Shown here in pieces: positions 25,903-34,265 of a stretch of 64,000 bases of DNA. Position 1 is the first letter of the stretch; each line of letters begins with the position of its first letter. The stretch covers positions 1 to 64,000 of the forward strand of contig JAILGS010000079.1 of NCBI GenBank assembly GCA_024696615.1. The letters run 5' to 3'. The stretch is from Lachnospiraceae bacterium. GTDB lineage: Bacteria; Bacillota; Clostridia; Lachnospirales; Lachnospiraceae. The notes beneath the pieces are model-generated. The model saw nothing but the letters and a program-made list of their open reading frames with translations. It was not told the origin of the DNA and did no database searches. The translations under genes were made by a program, and so were the position numbers.

Positions 25903-27191
25903 AACTTTTCCTCTTTATCACTCATGCTCTTAATCTCGCCCACCAAATACAGGGAACCCGCAATAAATAAAAAGCCTCCCAGACTTTTAGCAAAAGCGAA
26001 AGCCTCTCCCACATCTTCCCTCACATGCACGGGAGCTGTGGTGTATTTTCGAAATTCCTGTTCCATCACGGAGGCAGGAAGCTTTCGATGATTTGGAATC
26101 TGTGTGATCACAAATCCATCAAATAAACCGGACTCCACAATCTCTCGAATCATGGCATCCACATCTTTCTCCATTACTGCACCAAACAGCAGATACACCG
26201 GTGGTTCCTTCGCAAATGCTCTTACCGTCTCTAAGAACTTGGCAATTCCATCTGGATTATGGGCGCCGTCTAAATAAACATGCTCCCCTAAGGATTCCAT
26301 ACGTCCGGGCCACTGCATCGTCTGAATGCCCTCTAACACCTTCTCTTCCTTCCAACAAGATCCAACTCCCTGGTCCACCTTGGCAAGAACTCCTAAACTC
26401 GTCAGGGCAAGGGCCGCATTTTCCATCTGAAACAGACCCACATTATTTATAGAAAAAAGGCTGTTTCTATAATACTCACTTTCCATGGAAAAATCAATAT
26501 GATTATGGCTTTGTACCCCTTTTAGTTCCTTGGATTTGACTGGATAGGAAGGACACCCAAGTTGCATTGCTTCCTCGGCAATCACCCTTGCAGCACCATC
26601 CTCTCGATCCAGATATACCACAGGAACTCCAGGAAGAAGGATTCCTGCTTTTTCTTTCGCGATTTTTTCCAAGGTATCCCCTAAGATTTCCGTATGATCA
26701 AAACTGATGGAGGTAATGATGGACAATAATTTATGACTCAGGGAAGCAGTTGCATCCCCTCCTCCACCAAGTCCGGTTTCTAAAATCACATAATCGGGCT
26801 TATGATCTTGATAATACAACATGGCCATTAGGAACATGAAATCAAAAAAAGCAAGATCCACCTGGGAAGTAATTTCCTTCACCTGAAGAAAGTAGGCTAG
26901 AAATTCTTCATTTGTAATTAAATCGTTATTTAATCTAATACGTTCATTAGGAGTCACCAGGTGTGGAGAAGTAAAAAGCCCAACATTAAATCCTAGTTTA
27001 ATAAGAGAATTGTGCATAAATGCGCTGGTTGAACCCTTTCCATTGGTTCCTGCCAAATGAATGATGGAAAGGTCCCGTTCCGGATGATGGAGTAATTCCA
27101 ATCCCTTGGCGGCACGAACAGCCCCCGTCTCTTTTCCAAATCTACGAAGAGAATACAACTCTTCCACGGCAGTTTCATATGTATATGTCAT
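25899..27191 (-). CDS. folC: Folylpolyglutamate synthase / dihydrofolate synthase
   Basis: 430-residue Mur-ligase-like enzyme adding glutamates to folates (and possibly glutamate to dihydropteroate). The ATP loop HLAGTNGKGSTSAFM, the Mg-binding segment ILETGLGGGGDAT and the C-terminal VYLDGAHNPDG are all present. Length is typical. Its stop codon overlaps the start of the 52-residue gene. It follows the coiled-coil protein gene by 23 bp on the same strand. Confidence 0.95.
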   Translation of the reverse strand: MTYTYETAVEELYSLRRFGKETGAVRAAKGLELLHHPERDLSIIHLAGTNGKGSTSAFMHNSLIKLGFNVGLFTSPHLVTPNERIRLNNDLITNEEFLAYFLQVKEITSQVDLAFFDFMFLMAMLYYQDHKPDYVILETGLGGGGDATASLSHKLLSIITSISFDHTEILGDTLEKIAKEKAGILLPGVPVVYLDREDGAARVIAEEAMQLGCPSYPVKSKELKGVQSHNHIDFSMESEYYRNSLFSINNVGLFQMENAALALTSLGVLAKVDQGVGSCWKEEKVLEGIQTMQWPGRMESLGEHVYLDGAHNPDGIAKFLETVRAFAKEPPVYLLFGAVMEKDVDAMIREIVESGLFDGFVITQIPNHRKLPASVMEQEFRKYTTAPVHVREDVGEAFAFAKSLGGFLFIAGSLYLVGEIKSMSDKEEKL

Positions 27192-27214
27192 TTCTAATTC
27201 CTACGATTCTTCTT

Positions 27215-28810
27215 TTATTTTTTTATTTCAATGGTCTTTAATTCAAATCCCTGATATCCCACTCTTGCATATTTTCCAGTAGATACCAAGGTATGCAGAT
27301 AATCCATATCCTCCAAGGAGTGCTCAAAGGAAAGGGAGGATGGAGTCATGGCTGCATCCAGTTCCGTTAAGGCCTCTTCCAGTTTAATTAACTCCCCGTT
27401 CGTAAAGCACTTCACTGCAGTTTCACACAGCGCTTCACTATAGGTTAAATTTAAAAAATGCCTCTTCCACTTTTTATATAGCACATTGGCTAAATACACT
27501 GCTTCATTCTCAAGATCCAAAATCAGACGGTTAAACTCTTCTGAGGTGCTTACCAGCTCATTTTGTTCGTTGTTAATTCTTGTTTTAACCTCATCCAATT
27601 CCATGGAAAGATTTACCTCTGCCACCTGTTTTCGCTCTAAATTCCGCTTCTTTGCCTGCTTACTCGCTTCCGATAACTCCTCGGAAGAAAGAGCTTCCTC
27701 ATACTCCTTCTGCAATTCTTCCAGTTCAGAAAGAAGTTTGGTTTGTTGCTCCTCTAATAAGAATTGCTTCTTATTATCCTTTTCAAGCTCCGCAAGGATC
27801 TTCTTTAATACATCATTTTGCTGCTTCTCCTGCTGTACGAAAGTAAGCAGGGTGCGCTCTTTTTTCTCATTCTCATTGCGCTTATAGGCTTTATAACTTG
27901 GCATTAAATCTTCTTTTAACGAAAGTGTTTTCCCATATCCATTCACTGACATCCATACTACTTCCGCCATTAGGGAGCGTTCTAGTCGGGCAAATAAAAA
28001 TACGGAATCAAAGGCAGTGGCCACCGTATTATTCAGCGGATCAAAAACTTCCTTTCCCATGGCATGAATCACTTTCCTGAGGGATGTAGTTCCCTTCTCC
28101 ACCTGCAATTTTAATAAAATCGTATGGCCGTTAAATTCTCTTAACATTAATTCCCTGGCAAGGGTGCGCATGGCAGTAAGATCACATCGTGGGATTCTCA
28201 TCTGAATACTCTGTTCCATGGCCTGCTTTTCTCCACGGGTAAGATGTAGGAGCTTGCGATGTAATACTTTCAGATAATGATCATAGTATTTGACACTCAC
28301 CTGATCCGCTAGTCGCCCCATGGGCTGACAGACTTCTAACATGTACACCTTAGCACTTTCCCGAAGCACGGCAATGGAAATCTGTTCCCGCAATAACTCC
28401 CTGGCAAGATCCGTAGTCATGGTCATGGAAGATGGACCGTCTTCAACTTCGGAGGAAGTATGTTCCTCCAAGGTATCCGTGAAAAAATGATAGGAACCAA
28501 GGAATTTACATTTCTTGATTAATTCTTGATTTAATAAAGCATCCAATGTGGCACGATCATTCTTCGAAAGCTCCTCCATGGTGTCCATGATCATCTTACG
28601 AACACCATCCGTTTCTTCCGTGGAAGAGGAGGAATCGGATAAGTCCTCCACCGGACGCAGCAGACTGGAAGCAGTTTCTGTTACCATCTTCCAGGCCTTC
28701 TTTCCCTGTCCTTTCAGGGTATTCCCCACAGTAACGCATTGGAGAAGCGCAATCTGTTCACAGATTTGCTCATTATTCAGATAATCTAATCCGTTAAATA
28801 TGGTCAGCAT
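27215..28810 (-). CDS. Uncharacterised coiled-coil protein
   Basis: 531 residues, not recognised. There is no signal peptide or convincing membrane helix. An N-terminal helical region, with a Ser-rich acidic patch at about 55-68 (EDLSDSSSSTEETD), is followed from about 300 to 430 by a long charged coiled coil (QQEKQQNDVLKKILAELEKDNK and on). The C-terminus is again globular. Start supported by AAGGAGTAGCGATT. It may head the operon containing folC, the 52-residue gene and the TPR protein, and it is divergent from the aldose-epimerase-like gene. Confidence 0.72.
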   Translation of the reverse strand: MLTIFNGLDYLNNEQICEQIALLQCVTVGNTLKGQGKKAWKMVTETASSLLRPVEDLSDSSSSTEETDGVRKMIMDTMEELSKNDRATLDALLNQELIKKCKFLGSYHFFTDTLEEHTSSEVEDGPSSMTMTTDLARELLREQISIAVLRESAKVYMLEVCQPMGRLADQVSVKYYDHYLKVLHRKLLHLTRGEKQAMEQSIQMRIPRCDLTAMRTLARELMLREFNGHTILLKLQVEKGTTSLRKVIHAMGKEVFDPLNNTVATAFDSVFLFARLERSLMAEVVWMSVNGYGKTLSLKEDLMPSYKAYKRNENEKKERTLLTFVQQEKQQNDVLKKILAELEKDNKKQFLLEEQQTKLLSELEELQKEYEEALSSEELSEASKQAKKRNLERKQVAEVNLSMELDEVKTRINNEQNELVSTSEEFNRLILDLENEAVYLANVLYKKWKRHFLNLTYSEALCETAVKCFTNGELIKLEEALTELDAAMTPSSLSFEHSLEDMDYLHTLVSTGKYARVGYQGFELKTIEIKK

Positions 28811-28901
28811 AATCGCTACTCCTTTCTGGAGGTCAAATTTATTCTCATATATGTTCTTTTTTTCTTCTTTATTGATTCATTGTCCCATCCCGTCCAATCC
28901 C

Positions 28902-28929
28902 TTGCGATTCCATTAGAATCCGATATAAT
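28902..28929 (+). promoter_or_regulatory. Sigma-A promoter of the aldose-epimerase-like gene
   Basis: TTGCGA-16 bp-TATAAT, followed by AAAGGAGG about 10 nt before the start codon's ATG. Leader about 20 nt. Confidence 0.7.
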
Positions 28930-28956
28930 AGAATTATCCCTAAAGGAGGACTGCTT

Positions 28957-29931
28957 ATGGCATTAGAACGTGGCACAATCAGTGAATACCGTTACATTAA
29001 ATTAACATTTAACAATTTATCCGCATCCATTCTCTATGATCGTGGGTGCAATATTATTGAATTTAAGGACCTCACCACGGATTGTTCCTTCCTTCACACT
29101 CCAAGCAAGGAGGAATTGGAAGAATTCCAAGAGGCTCCACAGCGATTTGGTTCCGCCATCCTATTTCATCCCAACCGTTTAGGTCATGAATGTTTTACCA
29201 GGGATGGTCATACTTATAATTATGAGAAAGCTGGACTTCCACCTTCTCATGGACTTCTTCGATTTGCTGCATTTACCGTGGAAGAAGAGGAAGAAACCAG
29301 TGAATATCAGAGGGTTAAATGTAGTTTTAACTCTAAAGGAACCCTCTATGATACTGCCTTCCACTGGAAATTCATCTGTAACATGGCATTTACCTTAGAT
29401 TCCCATGGACTTACATCCCATATGGAATTTTTCAATATCGGAGATGTACCGATTCCATTTGGACTGGGATTCCATACTGCTTTTCGTATTCCATCCAATC
29501 CAAATTCCTCATCCAAGGAGGTAAGTTGCAAGGTTTCTGTTACCAATTCCTGGACGGATTATGGCAAATGTACCAAATGGGGATGCGGCACTCGTCTCTG
29601 TGACATTCCAGAAGAATCCATTACCATTCTGGATCCACTGAAAGAATCCATTGCCATCCCTTATACGGATTATAAGGATCAATGTCATTATGCCATCATT
29701 GAGGATGAAAATCTCCCCTTCCGCCTGATCTATGAGACGGATCCCCAGTTTAAACATTGGATGATCTGGAATAATGCCTGCCGCGGTGGATATATCTGCA
29801 TCGAGCCCATGACCTGGATGATCGATGCTCCGAATAGTCCACTGCCGGACCAACTCTCCGGTTTTAGTTATTTGGAGCGGGGAAAGCCAAAGAGTTTTAC
29901 CAATCGCTTCCTGTTAGAACCAAAAGAATGA
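28957..29931 (+). CDS. Aldose 1-epimerase family protein
   Basis: 324-residue GalM-like beta-sandwich protein that probably interconverts sugar anomers in the cytoplasm. Visible are the substrate-binding HGLLRFAAF, the second His region FGLGFHTAFRIP and a late acidic segment CIEPMTWMIDAPNS, placed where GalM proteins have their catalytic Glu. Overall similarity is to the divergent epimerase class rather than true GalM, so the substrate is open. The start is fixed by AAAGGAGGACTGCTT. It is a single-gene unit with a promoter and a strong terminator, convergent with the ABC exporter gene. Confidence 0.8.
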   Translation: MALERGTISEYRYIKLTFNNLSASILYDRGCNIIEFKDLTTDCSFLHTPSKEELEEFQEAPQRFGSAILFHPNRLGHECFTRDGHTYNYEKAGLPPSHGLLRFAAFTVEEEEETSEYQRVKCSFNSKGTLYDTAFHWKFICNMAFTLDSHGLTSHMEFFNIGDVPIPFGLGFHTAFRIPSNPNSSSKEVSCKVSVTNSWTDYGKCTKWGCGTRLCDIPEESITILDPLKESIAIPYTDYKDQCHYAIIEDENLPFRLIYETDPQFKHWMIWNNACRGGYICIEPMTWMIDAPNSPLPDQLSGFSYLERGKPKSFTNRFLLEPKE

Positions 29932-29968
29932 TCCAATTCGGACCTTCACCGGTCCCATATAGATAAAT

Positions 29969-29998
29969 GCCCGACCGCAGATGCGATCGGGCTTTTTT
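29969..29998 (+). terminator. Intrinsic terminator after the epimerase-like gene
   Basis: GCCCGACCGC-AGAT-GCGATCGGGC followed by six T. Confidence 0.88.
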
Positions 29999-30023
29999 GG
30001 GCTTTAATGGATTCATGCCTTAT

Positions 30024-31811
30024 TTAACTTTGAATTTTCTTCATCTGATAGAACTCACCCTTTAAGGCCATCAGTTCCTCATAAGTACCATATTCTGCAC
30101 ATTTTCCATCCCGAATCACCGCAATCTTGTCCGCATCTTTAATAGTGGACAGGCGATGAGCCACGATGAAAGTAGTACGATTCTTGGTCAAATTATTTAA
30201 TGCTTCCTGAATTAATTTCTCAGAAATACTATCGAGGGCGGATGTTGCCTCATCTAATACGATCACCTTCGGATCACGAATCAATGCTCGGGCGATGGAT
30301 ACTCGCTGGCGCTGTCCGCCGGACAATTTTCCACCATGTTCACCCACAATGGTGTCCACGCCATCCGGAAGGGATTCCACCACATCCCGGAGATTCGCTG
30401 CATCAATCACGCGATTCAAGGTTTCATCATCCACCTCAGGAATACCATAGGTAATATTATCACGAATGCTTCCGGAGAACAATATTGTATTCTGTGGTAC
30501 CACCGCTAAATACTTTCGATAGCTTCGAAGATCCACCTGGGTTAAATCATGTCCATCCAGATTTACCACGCCGCCTGTGGCTAAGTTAAAACCAATGGCA
30601 AGATTTAAGATGGTGGATTTACCGGCCCCCGACTCTCCTACTAAAGCAATGGTTTCGCCTGGATGTACCTTCAAATTCAGATCCGATAACACTTCCTTCT
30701 CGGACTTAGGATAATGAAAATATACATGTTCAAAGGAGAATTCACCGGTTACTTTCTCCAATACTTCTTTGCCTTCATTGTGCTCAATATCATCTTCTGC
30801 AAGCACTTCCCCAATGGAACGAACGGACTCAAGACCCTTGGTGATGGTTGGAATCAGAGTTACAATGGTGGATACCTGCTGCACAATGCTGGAGAAATAA
30901 CTCTGATACAGAGAAATATCTCCTACTAAAATATTGCCACGCATCGCAAGATATGCGGTAAAGGCAAGACAGATAATCTGGAAAATCTGGAATACGGCCC
31001 AACCAACAGAACCGAAGGTGGACTGAATAACATCTAATCGATATCCCTTCTCTGCTACTTCTAGAAGCTGAGCACTCATCTTTTCTGCTTCCTCATCTTC
31101 TAAAGCATGGGCGCGGGTCACGGGGATCAATTCCACCATCTCCATCACCCTTGCGGAAGTATTCTCCATCTCCTGACGGAATTCCTTATTTCGATCCTTA
31201 ATTACCCCTCGGAAGGTTACCATGGTAATGGCTGCCACCGGTGCGGTTAATAAGAAGAATACGAATACAATCCAGCTTTTGGAGATGGTTACGATCATGG
31301 CAATGATGATATTTAAGGAAATGTTTAACACGGAGATAAACATTTGCGTGGACAGCGTCTCCACCGCTTCCACATCACGCATGATCTTACTTTGCAATCG
31401 ACCCGACTGGGTATTGCTATGATAAGAAATACTTAACTGCTGTAATTTCTTCACTAAGGCGCCGCGTAGTCCTGTCTCCACATATCGCACGGCCAAACTC
31501 TTATAACTCACATGAAGATAATTCATCGGCACATTCAGAAGCACCAGAAAAATCATCAATCCCACATTTAACAGGATTTTCTCCATGCAATGATCCACAT
31601 TCAGCGTCACATAATTAATAATATTGGCAACTACAATGGGCAGAACCCATACCGGACTATGCTTAATCACAAAGAAGAAGACGGACCAGAAAAACTTGGA
31701 ATAATTTCCACGATACATGGAAAGCAGTGTCCACATGGGATTATCCGGATATTTTTGAAAGCATTGGATAAATTTATCTTCCACGCCATCTTCTTTTTTA
31801 AAATGTATCAT
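30024..31811 (-). CDS. ABC exporter with fused membrane and ATPase domains
   Basis: 595-residue half transporter. Six membrane helices span about residues 35-315, then a nucleotide-binding domain with Walker A VGESGAGKST, signature LSGGQRQRVSIARAL, Walker B VIVLDEATSALD and the His-switch region IVAHRLSTI. These proteins act as dimers and export lipids, drugs or peptides. As only one half is encoded, a homodimer is expected. It ends the pectin gene run (CE12, GH43, GH105-like, GH28), 110 bp after GH28 across a short purine-rich repeat, so co-regulation is possible but a pectin role is unproven. AAGGTAT precedes the ATG. Confidence 0.9.
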   Translation of the reverse strand: MIHFKKEDGVEDKFIQCFQKYPDNPMWTLLSMYRGNYSKFFWSVFFFVIKHSPVWVLPIVVANIINYVTLNVDHCMEKILLNVGLMIFLVLLNVPMNYLHVSYKSLAVRYVETGLRGALVKKLQQLSISYHSNTQSGRLQSKIMRDVEAVETLSTQMFISVLNISLNIIIAMIVTISKSWIVFVFFLLTAPVAAITMVTFRGVIKDRNKEFRQEMENTSARVMEMVELIPVTRAHALEDEEAEKMSAQLLEVAEKGYRLDVIQSTFGSVGWAVFQIFQIICLAFTAYLAMRGNILVGDISLYQSYFSSIVQQVSTIVTLIPTITKGLESVRSIGEVLAEDDIEHNEGKEVLEKVTGEFSFEHVYFHYPKSEKEVLSDLNLKVHPGETIALVGESGAGKSTILNLAIGFNLATGGVVNLDGHDLTQVDLRSYRKYLAVVPQNTILFSGSIRDNITYGIPEVDDETLNRVIDAANLRDVVESLPDGVDTIVGEHGGKLSGGQRQRVSIARALIRDPKVIVLDEATSALDSISEKLIQEALNNLTKNRTTFIVAHRLSTIKDADKIAVIRDGKCAEYGTYEELMALKGEFYQMKKIQS

Positions 31812-31835
31812 ATACCTTCGGCCCCCTAAATTCCA

Positions 31836-31897
31836 TGCATCTTACATCTTCTTGATCTTGCATCTTGCATCTTCTTGATCCTGCATCCAAGATCATC
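31836..31897. repeat. Short degenerate CATCTT-rich tandem repeat
   Basis: ACATCTTCTTGATCTTGCATC (31844-31864) recurs as GCATCTTCTTGATCCTGCATC (31867-31887), flanked by partial copies. It is purine-rich in the sense of the ABC exporter gene, whose leader it occupies. Confidence 0.65.
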
Positions 31898-31921
31898 CAC
31901 AAACTTACTTACAATAAGATC

Positions 31922-33475
31922 TTACTTCTCGATGAAATCCACGTTCTTAGCAATAATATCTTCGCCCTCGCAACCTTCCACCTTCACATTCTTTAATACT
32001 AATTTCTTCGCATTTAAAGCAAAGATACCGGCCTTGCAGCTTTCCTTACATTCCGTCATCATGGCTGCAACACCACTCTTAGCATCCTCGGCATAGGTCA
32101 CATGAATATTTTCAAATGTTAAACATTCAATCTTATTCTCTGGCAGACCCGTAATATAAGCAGCTGCTACGTGGCAGTTCTTCGCTTCAATATTCTTGAA
32201 AGTGAGGCGCTTAATACTTGGAGTACGATCATCCACTGGATATGGCTCCATACTACCCACATAATCCGTACGTCCGTCCGGATCACAGAAGTAGAAGCTA
32301 TTTACTACAAATGGAGTCATTACCTGATCCATATCAATATTCTCAAAAGTAATCTGGTCTAAGATGGAACGCTCTCCACGACCACGTCTTGTCTTCACAC
32401 GAAGACCACGGTCCGTATGAATAAACTGGCAATCCTTGATGGTGATATTCTTCACACCTGCAGCAATCTCACTACCAACGGTTACAGAACCATGACCATC
32501 ACGCATACAACAGTTACGAATTAACATATTCTGCATTGGGATTCCAAGCTTCTTAGCCATGTAGATCTTTCCACTCTTTAAAGCGATACAGTCATCACCA
32601 ACGGAGATGTATGCACCGATTACTTCCACATGATTACAGCTTTCCGGATCCAAACCATCCGTATTATGAGAATTGAATGGATTCTGAATCTTAATATCAA
32701 TAAATCTTAAATTCTCGGAAAAATATGGATGCAGGGTCCAAGATGGGGAATTCTTCACCGTAATACCCTGTAATACCACATTTTTACAATGGCTAATGAA
32801 TACCAGACGAGGTCTCCAGGCAATCTTACGGATCTTTGGCTCAAACCACCAATTATCAAAATCCGCACATCCATCAATCACGCCTTCACCGGTAATGGTG
32901 ATATTTTCCGCATTAATGGCAGTAATAATGCCTGAGAAAGTATCCAGTGGATTGCCTTCCCAAGTTCCTAGATTGTACTCATCCGTCTCATCATAGGTAT
33001 CGATGGTACCCGGAAAGATTGGGAATTTGGTACGATCCGTAAATGCGGATAAAGTAGCACCCTTAGCAAGTTCCAAGGTAATATCACTCTTTAAGAATAC
33101 GGAAACAATCTTATACGTTCCTGCCGGAACAAGAATACGGCTATTCTTAGGACATGCCATAATAGCAGCCTGAATAGCATTGGTATCATCATGTTCTCCA
33201 TCACCCTGAGCACCGAAATCCCGTACATTCAATGTGACATACTGGGAATCCGTATGCACCTTTAATGGAGCCACATCTTCGCCTTCATATTCCACCGTAA
33301 TTTCATAATCCGTATCCGGCTTTAAATCATATAAAGAGGAAATCACATGATTGTGATTGGCCTTCAGCTCTCCATTGGCATAGATTTTATATTCCTTCTC
33401 GGTATAATACTTTCCAGCCTCTGTAAGTTCTACGACAACGCATCTTGCGTTCTGAAATACTAATTTTAACTCCAT
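31922..33475 (-). CDS. GH28 polygalacturonase, cytoplasmic exo-type
   Basis: 517 residues: an N-terminal fibronectin-III-like domain (about 1-78) and a right-handed beta-helix GH28 domain. The family motifs are present: NTDGLDPESC, GDDCIALKSG, GHGSVTVGS and RGLRVKT (the family's RIK). No signal peptide is present, so it should hydrolyse imported oligogalacturonides. FnIII-headed GH28 enzymes are often exo-acting, which fits. AGGAGGCAGAG precedes the ATG and overlaps the stop of the GH105-like gene 9 bp upstream. Confidence 0.93.
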   Translation of the reverse strand: MELKLVFQNARCVVVELTEAGKYYTEKEYKIYANGELKANHNHVISSLYDLKPDTDYEITVEYEGEDVAPLKVHTDSQYVTLNVRDFGAQGDGEHDDTNAIQAAIMACPKNSRILVPAGTYKIVSVFLKSDITLELAKGATLSAFTDRTKFPIFPGTIDTYDETDEYNLGTWEGNPLDTFSGIITAINAENITITGEGVIDGCADFDNWWFEPKIRKIAWRPRLVFISHCKNVVLQGITVKNSPSWTLHPYFSENLRFIDIKIQNPFNSHNTDGLDPESCNHVEVIGAYISVGDDCIALKSGKIYMAKKLGIPMQNMLIRNCCMRDGHGSVTVGSEIAAGVKNITIKDCQFIHTDRGLRVKTRRGRGERSILDQITFENIDMDQVMTPFVVNSFYFCDPDGRTDYVGSMEPYPVDDRTPSIKRLTFKNIEAKNCHVAAAYITGLPENKIECLTFENIHVTYAEDAKSGVAAMMTECKESCKAGIFALNAKKLVLKNVKVEGCEGEDIIAKNVDFIEK

Positions 33476-33484
33476 CTCTGCCTC

Positions 33485-34213
33485 CTAGCGTTCCTTTTCG
33501 GTTAATAATAATGATACTGCACCCTTATTTAAGCCCTTTTCCTCTAAGGATTCGCATACGGACTGATGCATTGCATTACCGATTGCCTCATACTTTTCGG
33601 AAAGAATTACCTTCATACGGCATGCCTTTAAGATGGCATAGGCAACCAAAGCCTTGCTGCTGGTATCTAATTCATTCTTCTCATATGCTTCTAAATTCGT
33701 CTTTAAGGTCTTCTTAAAGAGCACCTTTAAAGCATCATAATATTCATAAACTGCCTGATCCACAGAAGCAATTCCTTCAATCAAAGCAACTCCATACAGT
33801 GGAAGGTAGAGACCCTCTTTTCCATCCATGGACTCATACGCTTCTAACATCTGCTTATAATGGCCCTTACCGCCAATCACCGTATCATACTTGGTATAGA
33901 ATGTAAGGAGCATTGGATCTAAGCTTCCCCCGGCAAGATCCGCATCCATAATTTCTTTTAATCCCTTGAGACGTTCCTTCATTTCTGCTTCATCATTATC
34001 AAGTCGATAGAAACATGCCACTGCCGGGAATCTGCAGGTTACTGGAATCTGGCGTAATAAATTGTCCAATACTCTCACAGAATTCTCACGATCATGATGG
34101 TTGGAAGCAATGCCCATAGCCATCAGTAATAGCGCATTGGAGCTACTCCAGCTATCCTGCTCCTCAATATTAATGCTTTCAATCGCATCTCGAATAAAAT
34201 TCTCAGTCTTCAC
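33485..34213 (-). CDS. GH105/GH88-like helical protein, possibly degenerate
   Basis: 242 residues, all-helical, starting at GTG with AAAGGAGAGTTGTT upstream. Segments such as YTKYDTVIGGKGHYKQMLEAYESMDG and VAYAILKACRMKVI resemble parts of the alpha/alpha barrel of unsaturated glucuronyl hydrolases, which are usually about 370 residues. The protein is therefore short by a third, and the usual catalytic Asp-rich segments were not seen. Whether it is an active enzyme, a remnant or a separate small family is open. It sits between GH43 and GH28 in one run. Confidence 0.6.
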   Translation of the reverse strand: MKTENFIRDAIESINIEEQDSWSSSNALLLMAMGIASNHHDRENSVRVLDNLLRQIPVTCRFPAVACFYRLDNDEAEMKERLKGLKEIMDADLAGGSLDPMLLTFYTKYDTVIGGKGHYKQMLEAYESMDGKEGLYLPLYGVALIEGIASVDQAVYEYYDALKVLFKKTLKTNLEAYEKNELDTSSKALVAYAILKACRMKVILSEKYEAIGNAMHQSVCESLEEKGLNKGAVSLLLTEKER

Positions 34214-34265
34214 AACAACTCTCCTTTATTATCCTAAATTCTTCTTTTTCCCTTCAATCTATCAT

